This document shows, in pieces, positions 8,208-17,720 of a stretch of 64,000 bases of DNA. Within the stretch, counting starts at the first letter, position 1. Each line of letters starts with the position of its first letter. The stretch is from an uncultured bacterium (GTDB lineage: Bacteria > Actinomycetota > Coriobacteriia > Coriobacteriales > Coriobacteriaceae): assembly GCA_905215505.1 (NCBI GenBank), contig CAJMPU010000010.1, forward strand, positions 10,768 to 74,767, given 5' to 3'. The position numbers were made by a program, and so were the translations under genes. The notes beneath the pieces are model-generated. The model saw nothing but the letters and a program-made list of their open reading frames with translations, searched no databases and had not been told where the DNA came from.

Positions 8208-8936
8208 ATGCGCCTGTTTAAGCAGACGCCCGAGGACTATTACAACGCCCCCTACGCAGAGTTCCCAGCGCTCATCCGCGGCACCGTCGTCGTAGTCATG
8301 GCCATCCTTTGGGCCTTCTCCAAGCTCATGTGGCGTTGGAAGGTCGAGGACGCTGACCTGCTGTTTGAGCGCCAGGAAGGCCGCGGCAGCGTGGTCATCT
8401 GCAACCACACCTCGATGGCTGAGCTCTTGGCCGTGGAGACGGCGCTATTCTTTGGCGGCCGCCGCATTCGCCCCATCTTTAAGTCCGAGTTCGCCAAGAG
8501 CAAGATTGTGCGCTGGGCTTTTAGCCGCGTTGGCGGCATCCCCGTGGAACGCGGCACTGCCGATATGAAGTGCCTGCGCGCCGCCCAGCATGCGCTGCAG
8601 CGCGGCGAGGACGTCCTGATCTTCCCCGAGGGCACGCGCATCCGCTCGCGCGAGCTCAAGCCCGAGGTCCACGGCGGCTTTGCGCTCATCGCTCAGATGA
8701 GCAAGGCGCCCGTCAACCCGCTCGCCATCTGCGGCTGGTCCGACATCACGCCCGCGGGCAAAAGGCTCATGCGTCCCAAGAAGTGCTGGATTCGTGCCGG
8801 CAAGGCCGTCTCGCTTTCCGATGCACCGGCCGAGCTCAAGCGCAAGGAGCGCTTGGCTTGGTTTGAGTCCGAGGCCATGAGCCGCGTATACGCCATGCGC
8901 GACGAACTGTGCGCCGAGCATCCGGGCAGGTTCTAG
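8208..8936 (+). CDS. PlsC-like 1-acylglycerol-3-phosphate acyltransferase
   Basis: Membrane-associated acyltransferase expected to make phosphatidic acid from lysophosphatidate. One N-terminal hydrophobic segment (about 25-45) precedes block I, here NHTSMAE, where the usual HX4D carries Glu in place of Asp. Block II-like IPVERGTAD and block III FPEGTR are intact. AAAGGAGGTAG precedes the ATG. The next gene, ispH, follows with two bases between. It could act on another acyl acceptor; the phospholipid role is inferred from family and from nearby plsY and gpsA. Confidence 0.88.
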   Translation: MRLFKQTPEDYYNAPYAEFPALIRGTVVVVMAILWAFSKLMWRWKVEDADLLFERQEGRGSVVICNHTSMAELLAVETALFFGGRRIRPIFKSEFAKSKIVRWAFSRVGGIPVERGTADMKCLRAAQHALQRGEDVLIFPEGTRIRSRELKPEVHGGFALIAQMSKAPVNPLAICGWSDITPAGKRLMRPKKCWIRAGKAVSLSDAPAELKRKERLAWFESEAMSRVYAMRDELCAEHPGRF

Positions 8937-8938
8937 CC

Positions 8939-9838
8939 ATGAGCGAGAACGTGACGAACACCGCCGCGACTGCGTCCGACCAGGACGGCGCGCCCACCAT
9001 CGAGATTGCAGCTCACGCCGGCACCTGCTATGGCGTACAGCGCGCGCTCGACATGGCGCTTGCCGCCGCGCCCCAGGCAGGGGAGAGCACTCAGGTCCAC
9101 ACCCTGGGTCCGCTCATCCATAACCCCATCGTGGTACGCGAGCTCGCTGAGGCGGGCGTTGGCTTGGCCGACACCTTGGACGACGCCGCATCAGGCACCG
9201 TTATCATCCGCGCACACGGCGTAGTGCCGCAGGTGATCGATGCTGCCCGCAAGCGCGACCTTAACGTCGTCGACGCCACCTGCCCCTACGTGAAGAAGGT
9301 TCATGTGGCCGCCGAGCGCCTGGTGCGCGAGGGCTACCGCGTGGTGGTCGTAGGCGAGCCGGGTCACCCCGAGGTCGAGGGTATTCTGGGCCACGCCGGC
9401 AATGACGCGCAGGTCGTGAGCTGTGCTGCCGACGCCGATGCCCTGTCGCTCAAGGGCAAGGTGGGCCTGGTTGTACAGACCACCCAGACCGCGCAGAACC
9501 TCGCCGAGGTCGTGGCCGCTATCACCCCGCGCGTACAAGAGCTTCGTGTGATCAACACCATCTGCGCCGCCACGAGCGAGCGTCAACAGGCGGCAGCCAC
9601 GCTTGCCAACCGCTGCGACTGCATGGTCGTGGTGGGCGGCAAGAACTCGGGCAACACCCGCCGCCTGGCGCAGATTTGCGCAGACGCCTGCGAGCGCACG
9701 TATCACATCGAGGAAGCTTCTGAGCTCCAGGCCGCGTGGTTTACCGAAGCTCACCACATCGGCATCACCGCCGGAGCCTCCACCCCGCAAGAACACATCG
9801 AACGCGCCGTCGAGCGCATCAAGGAGCTTTGCCGCTAA
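8939..9838 (+). CDS. ispH: 4-hydroxy-3-methylbut-2-enyl diphosphate reductase
   Basis: Last step of the MEP isoprenoid pathway, making IPP and DMAPP with a [4Fe-4S] cluster. The three cluster cysteines are seen at residue 30 (HAGTCYGVQRA), in DATCPYVKK and in NTICAAT. GHPEVEGILGH and GGKNSGNTRRL are also conserved. The first motif reads GTCYGV where GFCFGV or GFCxGV is common. ATG 8939 overlaps no gene and follows the acyltransferase stop directly; an earlier ATG inside that gene is not needed. About 20 N-terminal residues before the fold are low complexity. Confidence 0.95.
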   Translation: MSENVTNTAATASDQDGAPTIEIAAHAGTCYGVQRALDMALAAAPQAGESTQVHTLGPLIHNPIVVRELAEAGVGLADTLDDAASGTVIIRAHGVVPQVIDAARKRDLNVVDATCPYVKKVHVAAERLVREGYRVVVVGEPGHPEVEGILGHAGNDAQVVSCAADADALSLKGKVGLVVQTTQTAQNLAEVVAAITPRVQELRVINTICAATSERQQAAATLANRCDCMVVVGGKNSGNTRRLAQICADACERTYHIEEASELQAAWFTEAHHIGITAGASTPQEHIERAVERIKELCR

Positions 9839-9840
9839 CC

Positions 9841-11283
9841 ATGGACCAGACCGTACCCGCATACGCCGCCGAGGTGGCCGATTACGGGCGCAGCCGCGAC
9901 CCCGAGCCGGGTGAGGGCGCGCTCGTCAAGAACGTGCGTCCCGAATCGCCCGCGTGGGATGTGGGTATCGAGCCGGGCATGCGCGTGCTCACGGTCAACG
10001 GTGAGCAGCTTACCGACATGATTGTGTGGCTCTGGGAGGCCGACGATGATACCGTCGAGCTGGAGGTATTCGACCCGCGCGACGGCACCGTCACCCCCGT
10101 CGAGCTCGACCGCTTTCCCGGCGAGGACTGGGGCTTGGAGTTCGATGGCCCCATCTTCGACGGCATGCGTACCTGCGTCAACGCCTGCGTATTCTGCTTT
10201 ATGACGATGCTGCCCAAGGGCGGCCGCTCCACGCTCTACATTCGCGACGACGACTATCGCCTGAGCTTTTTACAGGGCAACTTTGTCACGCTCACGAACC
10301 TCACCGACGAGGACGTGCAAAACGTCATCCAACGCAACATGAGCCCCATGAACGTTTCGGTCCACGCCGTGAGCCCCGATGTCCGCCGCCGCATGATGGG
10401 CCGCAACGCCCAGCGCGGCATGGACGTACTCGAGGCCATCATGGCCGCCGGCATCGAGATTCACGCGCAGATCGTGTTGTGCCCCGGCATGAACGACGGC
10501 GAGGAGCTGCAGAAGACCCTGCGCTTTTGCGAGGAGCACGAGCAAATCACAAGCCTGGGCATTGTGCCGCTCGGTTTTACCAAGCATCAGAACCGTTTTA
10601 GCTGGTCCTACAGCGACAAGCCCGAGCTAGCGCGCGAGACCATTGCCATGATCCGTCCCTACCAGGACCGCGCCTATGAGCGCTTTGGCCGCCACACCTT
10701 CCAGATGAGCGACGAGTTCTATCTGGACGCCGGCATCGATCCTCCCGAGGCAGACTTTTACGACGGTTACCCGCAGTACTACGACGGCATCGGCATGATC
10801 CGCTCGTATCTGGACGAGACCGACGACGTGCTGGCTACCGATGCCGAGCGACTGGCCCGCGTCCGCGAGGCCATCGCCGCCCGCAGCCAGCACCTGCTGT
10901 GCCTCTCCGGCGCCAGCGCGCGCGACACCGTGGCGCGCTTTGTGGAGTCGCCGCATGGTCTCGGCGGCACTGTTACGGCCATCAAGAACCGCTACTTCGG
11001 CGGCAACGTGGACGTGACCGGCCTCATCGTCGCGTGTGACATTCTGGAGCAGCTGCCCCAAGACCTGTCGGGGGTTATGCTCTTTGTGCCTAAGCTCATG
11101 TTCAACGCTGACGGCATGACGCTTGACGAGTATCATCGTGACGATTTACTCGCAAGCCTTACCAGTCGCGGCGCCGAGGTTCATGTGGTGTCGACCATGC
11201 CGCATGAGCTGCTCGATACCCTGGAGCATATCCTTGGCATTGTGCCCGCAGACTCTACTAATTCCGCTGACCCTATCCATTAA
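9841..11283 (+). CDS. DUF512 family radical-SAM protein with PDZ-like domain
   Basis: The N-terminal 75 residues form a PDZ-like domain (ALVKNVRPESPAWDVGIEPG). A cysteine triad CVNACVFC (112-119, CX3CX2C) marks a radical-SAM type cluster, followed by HAVSPDVRRRMMGR and a DUF512 C-terminal domain. The length of 480 matches the family, whose biochemical role is not established. Members are commonly located just before der (engA), exactly as here, which suggests a link to ribosome assembly; that is inference. The gene begins three bases after ispH. Confidence 0.9.
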   Translation: MDQTVPAYAAEVADYGRSRDPEPGEGALVKNVRPESPAWDVGIEPGMRVLTVNGEQLTDMIVWLWEADDDTVELEVFDPRDGTVTPVELDRFPGEDWGLEFDGPIFDGMRTCVNACVFCFMTMLPKGGRSTLYIRDDDYRLSFLQGNFVTLTNLTDEDVQNVIQRNMSPMNVSVHAVSPDVRRRMMGRNAQRGMDVLEAIMAAGIEIHAQIVLCPGMNDGEELQKTLRFCEEHEQITSLGIVPLGFTKHQNRFSWSYSDKPELARETIAMIRPYQDRAYERFGRHTFQMSDEFYLDAGIDPPEADFYDGYPQYYDGIGMIRSYLDETDDVLATDAERLARVREAIAARSQHLLCLSGASARDTVARFVESPHGLGGTVTAIKNRYFGGNVDVTGLIVACDILEQLPQDLSGVMLFVPKLMFNADGMTLDEYHRDDLLASLTSRGAEVHVVSTMPHELLDTLEHILGIVPADSTNSADPIH

Positions 11284-11293
11284 AGGAGAGCAG

Positions 11294-12628
11294 ATGAAAC
11301 CTATCGTCGCCGTCGTCGGACGCCCCAACGTGGGCAAGTCCACGCTCGTTAACCGCCTGGCCCAAACCTCGGACGCCATCGTCCATGAGTCCCGCGGCGT
11401 CACGCGCGATCGCTCATACCACACGGCCGATTGGAACGGCCGCGAGTTCACCATCGTCGACACGGGCGGTATCGAGCCGCTCAAGAGCGACGACGTCTTT
11501 GCCACGTCTATCCGCGACCAGGCCCTCGCCGCCGCCGAGGAAGCCGCCGTCATCCTGTTTGTGGTCGACGGCCGCACCGGCGTCACCGAGGAGGACGAAT
11601 CGGTCGCTCGCATGCTCAAGCGCTGCGACAAGCCGGTCTTTCTGCTGGTGAACAAGCTCGACAACCCCGATCGCGAGAACGACAGCATCTGGGAATTCTA
11701 TTCGCTCGGCATCGGCGAGCCCACGCCGCTCTCGGCCCTGCATGGTCATGGCACGGGCGACCTGCTCGACGACATCGTGGCCCTGTTGCCCGAGGAGGAG
11801 GACGAGGTCGCCGATGAGTTCCCCGATGCGCTGAACGTGGCCATCATCGGCCGCCCCAACGCCGGTAAGTCCTCGCTGTTCAACCGCATCCTGGGCGCCG
11901 ACCGCTCTATCGTGTCCAACATTGCCGGCACCACGCGCGACGCCATCGACACCGTCGTGGAGCGCAACGGCAAGCACTACCGCATGGTCGACACCGCGGG
12001 CATCCGCAAGAAGAGCACCGTGTACGAGAACATCGAGTACTACTCGATGGTCCGCGGCCTGCGCGCCATCGACCGCGCCGACGTGGCGCTGCTCGTCGTC
12101 GACGCCTCCGTGGGCGTTACCGAACAGGACCAGAAGGTCATGGGTCTTGCCATCGAGCGCGGCTGTGCCATCGTTGTGCTGCTCAACAAGTGGGACCTGC
12201 TCGACGACGACCGTAAGCGCGAGGCCTGCATGGAGACCATCGACCGCCGTCTGGGCGTCATGGCTCCCTGGGCCCAGTACCTGCGCATCTCTGCCCTCAC
12301 TGGCCGCAGCGTCGAGAAGATCTGGGCGATGGTCGACGCAGCCGAGAAGACGCGTTCGCAAAAGATCAGCACCTCGCGCCTCAACACGTTCCTCACCGAC
12401 CTACGTGAGTTCGGCCACACCGTGGTGGACGGCAAGCGCCGCCTGCGCATGCACTACGTGACTCAGACGGGCGTCAATCCGCCGACGTTCACATTCTTCG
12501 TCAACCACAGCGATCTGGTCAACGACACCTACCAGCGCTACGTGGAGAACCGCATGCGCTCGACCTTCGATTTTGCCGGCACGCCCATTCGACTCTTCTT
12601 TAGGAAGAAGGAACAAAAGGATGCATAA
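11294..12628 (+). CDS. der: Ribosome assembly GTPase Der (EngA)
   Basis: Essential GTPase with two tandem G domains that helps 50S subunit assembly. G1 motifs are GRPNVGKST (about residue 8) and GRPNAGKSS (about 185); G3 DTGG and DTAG, and G4 NKLD and NKWD are all present. A C-terminal KH-like domain ends with a lysine-rich tail. TAAAGGAGAG precedes the ATG. The stop overlaps plsY by eight bases, coupling the two genes. Confidence 0.97.
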   Translation: MKPIVAVVGRPNVGKSTLVNRLAQTSDAIVHESRGVTRDRSYHTADWNGREFTIVDTGGIEPLKSDDVFATSIRDQALAAAEEAAVILFVVDGRTGVTEEDESVARMLKRCDKPVFLLVNKLDNPDRENDSIWEFYSLGIGEPTPLSALHGHGTGDLLDDIVALLPEEEDEVADEFPDALNVAIIGRPNAGKSSLFNRILGADRSIVSNIAGTTRDAIDTVVERNGKHYRMVDTAGIRKKSTVYENIEYYSMVRGLRAIDRADVALLVVDASVGVTEQDQKVMGLAIERGCAIVVLLNKWDLLDDDRKREACMETIDRRLGVMAPWAQYLRISALTGRSVEKIWAMVDAAEKTRSQKISTSRLNTFLTDLREFGHTVVDGKRRLRMHYVTQTGVNPPTFTFFVNHSDLVNDTYQRYVENRMRSTFDFAGTPIRLFFRKKEQKDA

Positions 12629-13304
12629 TCCGATTCTGCTGACCGCCATCTGCGCCCTGGTCTCGTTCTTTATCGGAGCGATTCCGTTTGGCCTGATCCT
12701 GGGCCGCGTGTTCAACCACACGGACATTCGCAAGGCGGGCTCCGGCAACATCGGCACCACCAACGCGCTGCGTGTGGCCGGTCCCAAGGTGGCCGCGCTC
12801 ACGCTGCTGCTCGACTGCCTTAAGGGCGCGATCTGCGTCATTATCGCACGTCCGCTTATCGCCGACATGGGCTACGGCTTCCCCGTGAGCATTATGGCCC
12901 CCGGTGCCGCCGGCGACTGGATGCTCGGCGTCATCTGCCTGGCGGCCGTGTGGGGCCACATCTTCTCGCCCTACCTTAACTTCCACGGCGGCAAGGGCAT
13001 CGCGGTCGGTCTGGGCGTTATCCTTGCCTGGTACTGGCCCATTGGCCTGTCGCTGCTGGGCATGTTTATCGTAGCCGTCGCCATTACCAAGTACGTGTCG
13101 GTGGGCTCGCTTGCCGCCGCCATCGGCCTTCCCATCGCCGCTTGTGCGGTCTTTCCGTACAGCAGCCTAGGTCTCAAGTTTTGCATGGCGATGATCGGCA
13201 TCACCGTGGTGTGGGCCCATCGCGCGAACATCAAAAAGCTCACGTGCGGTAAGGAGTCCAAGCTCTCGTTTACCAAGCGCGTCACCGAGCCCGACGATAA
13301 GTAG
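12621..13304 (+). CDS. plsY: Glycerol-3-phosphate acyltransferase PlsY
   Basis: Acylates glycerol-3-phosphate from acyl-phosphate, the first step of phospholipid synthesis. Integral membrane protein with about five helices. The loops carry GSGNIGTTNALR and NFHGGKGIAVGLG, both characteristic of PlsY. ATG 12621 lies inside the end of der with GAAGGAACAAAAGG upstream. gpsA, which supplies the substrate glycerol-3-phosphate, follows after nine bases. Confidence 0.96.
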   Translation: MHNPILLTAICALVSFFIGAIPFGLILGRVFNHTDIRKAGSGNIGTTNALRVAGPKVAALTLLLDCLKGAICVIIARPLIADMGYGFPVSIMAPGAAGDWMLGVICLAAVWGHIFSPYLNFHGGKGIAVGLGVILAWYWPIGLSLLGMFIVAVAITKYVSVGSLAAAIGLPIAACAVFPYSSLGLKFCMAMIGITVVWAHRANIKKLTCGKESKLSFTKRVTEPDDK

Positions 13305-13313
13305 GAGAGAGTC

Positions 13314-14321
13314 ATGAATGTTGCGCTGATTGGCTCTGGCTCCTGGGGAACCGCCGTCGCCGGCCTTGCCGCCGCGCGAGCCGAGCGCGTGACCATGTGG
13401 GCCCATAGCGAGCAGACGGCCGCCGGCATCAACGGCGAGCACCGCAACCCGCGCTATCTGGTGGGATACGAGCTACCGGACAATGTGGTAGCAACGACTG
13501 AGCTCGCCCAGGCGCTCAACGGTGCCGACGCGATCATCTTTGCCGTGCCCTCCACACACCTGCGCAGCGTATGCCATCAGGCAGCACCCTTCATCGCCGC
13601 CGACACCCCGACACTCTGCCTCACCAAGGGTATTGAGCCCGAATCCGGCCTGCTTATGAGCGAGGTCATCGCCAGTGAGATCGGCAACGAGTCGCGTGTC
13701 GCGGCGCTCTCGGGCCCCAACCATGCCGAGGAGATCTGCCGCGGCGGGCTTTCTGCCGCCGTCATCGCCAGCAAAGATCCGCAGGTAGGGGAGACCTTTA
13801 AGGACCTGCTCCTATCCACGGCCTTCCGCATCTACCTGTCGCAGGACATGACCGGCGTCGAGGTTTGCGGCGCCATGAAAAACGTCATCGCCATCGTGTG
13901 CGGCATTTCCGCCGGTTCTGGTGCGGGCGACAACACGCTTGCCCTTATCATGACGCGCGGCCTGGCCGAGATCAGCCGTCTGGTGCACGCCCGCGGCGGT
14001 CAAGCCATGACCTGCATGGGTCTTGCCGGCATGGGTGACCTCATTGCCACCTGCACCTCCGAGCATTCGCGCAACCGCACCTTTGGCTACGAGTTTGCCC
14101 ACGGCGTGTCGCTCGACGAGTACCAGGCGCGCACGCATATGGTGGTCGAGGGCGCCGTCGCGGCCCGCAGCGTCAGCGAGCTCGCCCGTTCACTGGGCGT
14201 AGATATTCCGCTCACCTTTGCCGTGGAGCAAACGCTCTACAACGGTGTTACGTTGGATAGGGCGCTCGAGATTCTTACCGACCGCGTACCCTCCCAAGAG
14301 TTCTACGGACTCACCGACTAG
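13314..14321 (+). CDS. gpsA: NAD(P)H-dependent glycerol-3-phosphate dehydrogenase
   Basis: Reduces dihydroxyacetone phosphate to sn-glycerol-3-phosphate for lipid synthesis. The Rossmann motif GSGSWGTAVA is at residue 7, the catalytic-Lys motif GAMKNVIAI is in the middle, and GLAGMGDLIATCTS and RNRTFG are conserved. The length of 335 is typical. TAGGAGAGAGTC precedes the ATG. It functions directly with the adjacent plsY. Confidence 0.97.
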   Translation: MNVALIGSGSWGTAVAGLAAARAERVTMWAHSEQTAAGINGEHRNPRYLVGYELPDNVVATTELAQALNGADAIIFAVPSTHLRSVCHQAAPFIAADTPTLCLTKGIEPESGLLMSEVIASEIGNESRVAALSGPNHAEEICRGGLSAAVIASKDPQVGETFKDLLLSTAFRIYLSQDMTGVEVCGAMKNVIAIVCGISAGSGAGDNTLALIMTRGLAEISRLVHARGGQAMTCMGLAGMGDLIATCTSEHSRNRTFGYEFAHGVSLDEYQARTHMVVEGAVAARSVSELARSLGVDIPLTFAVEQTLYNGVTLDRALEILTDRVPSQEFYGLTD

Positions 14322-14339
14322 TGCAGAAAGGCTACTACC

Positions 14340-15011
14340 ATGGGTTCCATTAAAATCGCTCCGTCCGTCCTCTCGGCCGACATGGCCAACCTCAAGGGCG
14401 AACTCGACAAGATCGCCGGTGCCGACTACGTGCACTTCGACGTCATGGACGGCCACTTTACCGGCAACCTCACCTTTGGCGTTGACATCCTCAAGGCTGT
14501 CAAGCGCTCCACCGACGTGCCGGTCGACGCGCACCTGATGGTGTCGAACCCCGACGAGACGGTCGATTGGTACGCCGACGCCGGTGCCGACATGATCACC
14601 GTGCACTACGAGGCTTCCACGCACCTGCACCGCACGCTCACGCATCTGCAGCAGCGCGGCGTCAAGGCCGGCGTGGTGCTCAACCCCGCCACCCCCGTGT
14701 GCGTGCTCGAGAGCATCATCGACGTCGTCGATATGGTGCTGCTCATGAGTGTGAACCCGGGCTTTGGCGGCCAGAGCTTTATCCCGGGCACGCTGCCTAA
14801 GCTGCACGAGCTTACGGCCATGTGTGAGCGTCACAGCGTGTCGCCCCTGATCGAGGTCGATGGCGGTATTTCTTCCAAGAACATCGCCGAGGTCGTCAAG
14901 GCCGGCGCCAACGTGCTCGTAGCCGGCTCCGCCGTTTTTAAGTCCGAAGATCCCGCCGCCGAGGTTGCGCTGCTGCAGAAGCTGGGCAATGAGGCCGCAC
15001 AGGAGGCATAA
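14340..15011 (+). CDS. rpe: Ribulose-phosphate 3-epimerase
   Basis: Interconverts ribulose-5-phosphate and xylulose-5-phosphate in the pentose phosphate pathway. TIM-barrel landmarks: IAPSVLSADMANL, HFDVMDGHF (metal and catalytic residues), DAHLMV, SVNPGFGGQSF and EVDGGI. The length of 223 is standard. AGAAAGG precedes the ATG. It is followed after six bases by a cysteine desulfurase gene. Confidence 0.96.
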   Translation: MGSIKIAPSVLSADMANLKGELDKIAGADYVHFDVMDGHFTGNLTFGVDILKAVKRSTDVPVDAHLMVSNPDETVDWYADAGADMITVHYEASTHLHRTLTHLQQRGVKAGVVLNPATPVCVLESIIDVVDMVLLMSVNPGFGGQSFIPGTLPKLHELTAMCERHSVSPLIEVDGGISSKNIAEVVKAGANVLVAGSAVFKSEDPAAEVALLQKLGNEAAQEA

Positions 15012-15017
15012 ACCCTT

Positions 15018-16196
15018 ATGACCGCAGGTCAAAACCGCATACCCGTGAATCTTGACTATGCCGCCTCGACGCCCATGCGCGCCGAGGCGCTCCTTGCGCA
15101 GCGTGAGTACGATGATAGCGAGCTCGCCGGCGTCAACCCCAACTCGCTGCACTCACTTGGCCGCAAGGCCGCCGCACGCCTGGAAGTCGCCCGTCGCGAG
15201 ATCGCCCGCAGCTTTGGCGCACGCGTTCGCCCGTCCGAGATCATCCTTACCAACGGCGGCACCGAGGCCAACCAGCTGGCGCTGCTCGGTCTTGCCGAGG
15301 GCGCTCGTCAGCGCGATCGCAAGCGTAACCGTGTGATCGTATCTGCCATCGAGCACGATTCGATTCTGGACAACCTGCCGCTGCTGCGCGCCGCCGGCTT
15401 TACCGTCGATCTGGTGCAACCCTGCCGTGCGGGCTACATTGAACCTGCCGCGCTCATCGAGCTGCTCGGCGACGACGTGGCGCTCGTAAGCATCATGGCC
15501 GCCAACAACGAGACCGGCGTGGTACAACCTATCCGCGAGCTTGCCTCGGCCGCGCATACCGCAGGCGCCCTGTTCCACACCGATGCCATCCAGGGCTACT
15601 TGCATATTCCGCTCGATGTCACCGAGCTGGGCGTCGACGCTATGACCGTTGCCGCGCACAAGATCGGCGGCCCCGTGGCTTCCGGCGCTCTCTACCTTAA
15701 GACCCGCACGCCACTGCGCCCCCGCATTTTTGGCGGTGGACAGGAAGCCGGACGTCGCGCGGGCACGCAGGACCTGCGTACACAGCTGGCTTTTGCCGCT
15801 GCCGCCCGCACGCTGGCGCCCCATGTGGCCCAGGAGCGTGCGACGCTGCAAACCCTTTCCGACAAGCTCTATGCCACGCTTACGGCCCATCCTCGCATTC
15901 ACGCCACGATGGGCGACTACGCGCAGGCCGATCGTCTGCCGGGTATGGTTTCGATCTACATTGACGGCATGGACTCCGAGGAGCTCATCATCAAGCTCGA
16001 CGCCGCCGGCTTTGAGGTATCGGCAGGCTCGGCATGCTCGAGCGGTAGTATGGACCCCAGCCACGTTTTGAGCGCGATGGGCATCGGTCGCGAGCAGGCA
16101 TTGGGAGCACTGCGCATTTCCTTTGATGACCGCGTAAATCCGAGCGATCTGGACGAGTTCGCCCAAACGCTGCTCTCGATCGTGGGTGCCGTATGA
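15018..16196 (+). CDS. Cysteine desulfurase (IscS/NifS-like)
   Basis: PLP enzyme that removes sulfur from cysteine for Fe-S clusters or tRNA thiolation. The N-terminus has LDYAASTPMR. The PLP lysine is in VAAHKIGGP, the NGGTEANQLAL motif binds cofactor, and the catalytic cysteine sits in SAGSACSSGS near residue 335. That loop is of the short class I type. No iscU or mnmA is adjacent, so the sulfur acceptor is not shown. The stop overlaps the Nif3-like gene by four bases. Confidence 0.94.
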   Translation: MTAGQNRIPVNLDYAASTPMRAEALLAQREYDDSELAGVNPNSLHSLGRKAAARLEVARREIARSFGARVRPSEIILTNGGTEANQLALLGLAEGARQRDRKRNRVIVSAIEHDSILDNLPLLRAAGFTVDLVQPCRAGYIEPAALIELLGDDVALVSIMAANNETGVVQPIRELASAAHTAGALFHTDAIQGYLHIPLDVTELGVDAMTVAAHKIGGPVASGALYLKTRTPLRPRIFGGGQEAGRRAGTQDLRTQLAFAAAARTLAPHVAQERATLQTLSDKLYATLTAHPRIHATMGDYAQADRLPGMVSIYIDGMDSEELIIKLDAAGFEVSAGSACSSGSMDPSHVLSAMGIGREQALGALRISFDDRVNPSDLDEFAQTLLSIVGAV

Positions 16197-17002
16197 TCGT
16201 CGCCGAGCTTGAGCGCGCGCTGCTGGCACGCTATCCCAAGACCAATGCCGAGAGTTGGGACCATGTAGGACTCTCCGTCGGCGACCCTGCCGCGGAGATT
16301 ACCGGTGTTGCCTGCGCACTCGATGCGACCGAAGCCAATGTGCACCGCGCCCAGGAGGCCGGAGCCAACGTGCTGCTGACGCATCATCCCATCTATATCA
16401 AGGCGCCCGAGGCGTTTTGCCCGCCCGGCGCGACGCGCCCCCAATGCAGCGCGGCGCTCTACGAGGCAGCCCGTTGCGGCGTGAGCATTATCTCGCTCCA
16501 CACCAACCTGGACCGCTCGCACGAGGCACGTATCTGCCTAAGTAGGCTTTTGGACGCCGCGCCCGCAAGCTCGTTGGAGCACGTGGACGACCCCGAGGCC
16601 TGCGGACTGGGCGCACTCGCGACCCTCCACGACCCCTGCAGCCTGCGCAACCTTGCCGCACGCGCCGCAGCGGCGTTTGGCAGCGACCCGCGCGTGTGGG
16701 GCGAGGCCGATCACCCGTGCCGCACCATCGCAATTTTGGGCGGTTCGCTGGGTGACTTTGGCGAGCTTGCCATCGCCGCCGGTGCGGATGTCATCGTGAC
16801 GGGCGAGGCGGGCTACCACGTGGCGCAAGACCTTGCCTTGCGCGGGCTGCCGGTGATCTTGCTCGGCCACGACCGCTCCGAGGAGCCGTTCGTTGATATA
16901 TTGATGAACTCTGCAGTTGACGCCGGGGCCGACCCCCGTCATGCGATTAAAATACTGAACCCTTGCCAATGGTGGACTGTGACAAAAGGAGAGAACTTAT
17001 GA
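16193..17002 (+). CDS. Nif3-like dinuclear metal centre protein
   Basis: Member of the Nif3/YbgI/YqfO family, which forms a hexameric toroid with a two-metal site. Visible motifs are ESWDHVGLSVGD, LLTHHPIYIK, HTNLDRS and TGEAGYHVAQD. The length of 269 corresponds to the short form without the inserted PII-like domain. The molecular function of the family is unresolved. The ATG overlaps the cysteine desulfurase stop (ATGA), and the next gene overlaps this one by four bases; pairing with the zinc-ribbon gene is common. Confidence 0.92.
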   Translation: MIVAELERALLARYPKTNAESWDHVGLSVGDPAAEITGVACALDATEANVHRAQEAGANVLLTHHPIYIKAPEAFCPPGATRPQCSAALYEAARCGVSIISLHTNLDRSHEARICLSRLLDAAPASSLEHVDDPEACGLGALATLHDPCSLRNLAARAAAAFGSDPRVWGEADHPCRTIAILGGSLGDFGELAIAAGADVIVTGEAGYHVAQDLALRGLPVILLGHDRSEEPFVDILMNSAVDAGADPRHAIKILNPCQWWTVTKGENL

Positions 17003-17718
17003 GCGCCGGCGCTACGCTACTCAAGCTGCAACAGATCGATTTGGAGCTCGCCCGCAACAAGAGCGAACTTGCCAATATGCCGGAGCTCAAGGAGCTCGCT
17101 TCCAAGCGCAAGACCTATGTAAAGCTCAAGTCCGAGATGACCAAGCTCTACGCCCAACGCAAGGACCTGGACATTGAGCTCGACGATCTCAACACCACCG
17201 AGATTCAGACCAACAACGCCATCGAGGCCGCCAAGAAGCGCCACGTCGACGGCTCTGACTATCGCGAGGTTCAGGACCTGGAGAACGAGCTCGCCACCCT
17301 GGCCAAGCGTCTGGACAAGATTGAGCACACCCGCAAGGACGTCGTTGTCGCCCACAAAGAGGCGCTCGACCGCGAGACCCGCGCGCAGGCAATCATCGCC
17401 AAGTTCGAAGAGGGCGTGAAGGCCGATACCAAGGCCGCCCGCGCCAAGGCTGCCGACCTGCAGGCTCAGATCGAAGCCGCCACCAAGGAGCGCACCGCGC
17501 TGGCCGCTACGCTGCCCACCGACGTGCTCAGCGACTACGAGCGCCTGCTCAAGCAGTTCCGCGGCCTGGCCGTCGAGACCATCAAGGGCAACATCCCCAC
17601 GGTCTGCCACACCGCGCTGCAGGCATCGTCCATGAGCGACCTCAACCACGACGGCAGTGAGATTACGCACTGCCCGTACTGCCACCGCCTGCTCGTGCTC
17701 CCTAGCAAGGAAGCCTAG
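16999..17718 (+). CDS. Coiled-coil protein with C-terminal C4 zinc ribbon
   Basis: About 200 residues of charged heptad-like helix (KLQQIDLELARNKSEL onward) are followed by a zinc ribbon: one part ends in VCHTAL and the other is CPYCHRLL. This is the family often annotated as C4-type zinc ribbon domain protein; its role is not known. ATG 16999 is set by AAAGGAGAG and overlaps the Nif3-like stop. The first part of the ribbon (usually CxxC) appears to have only one Cys, in TVCHT, so metal binding may differ. Confidence 0.9.
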   Translation: MSAGATLLKLQQIDLELARNKSELANMPELKELASKRKTYVKLKSEMTKLYAQRKDLDIELDDLNTTEIQTNNAIEAAKKRHVDGSDYREVQDLENELATLAKRLDKIEHTRKDVVVAHKEALDRETRAQAIIAKFEEGVKADTKAARAKAADLQAQIEAATKERTALAATLPTDVLSDYERLLKQFRGLAVETIKGNIPTVCHTALQASSMSDLNHDGSEITHCPYCHRLLVLPSKEA

Positions 17719-17720
17719 CG

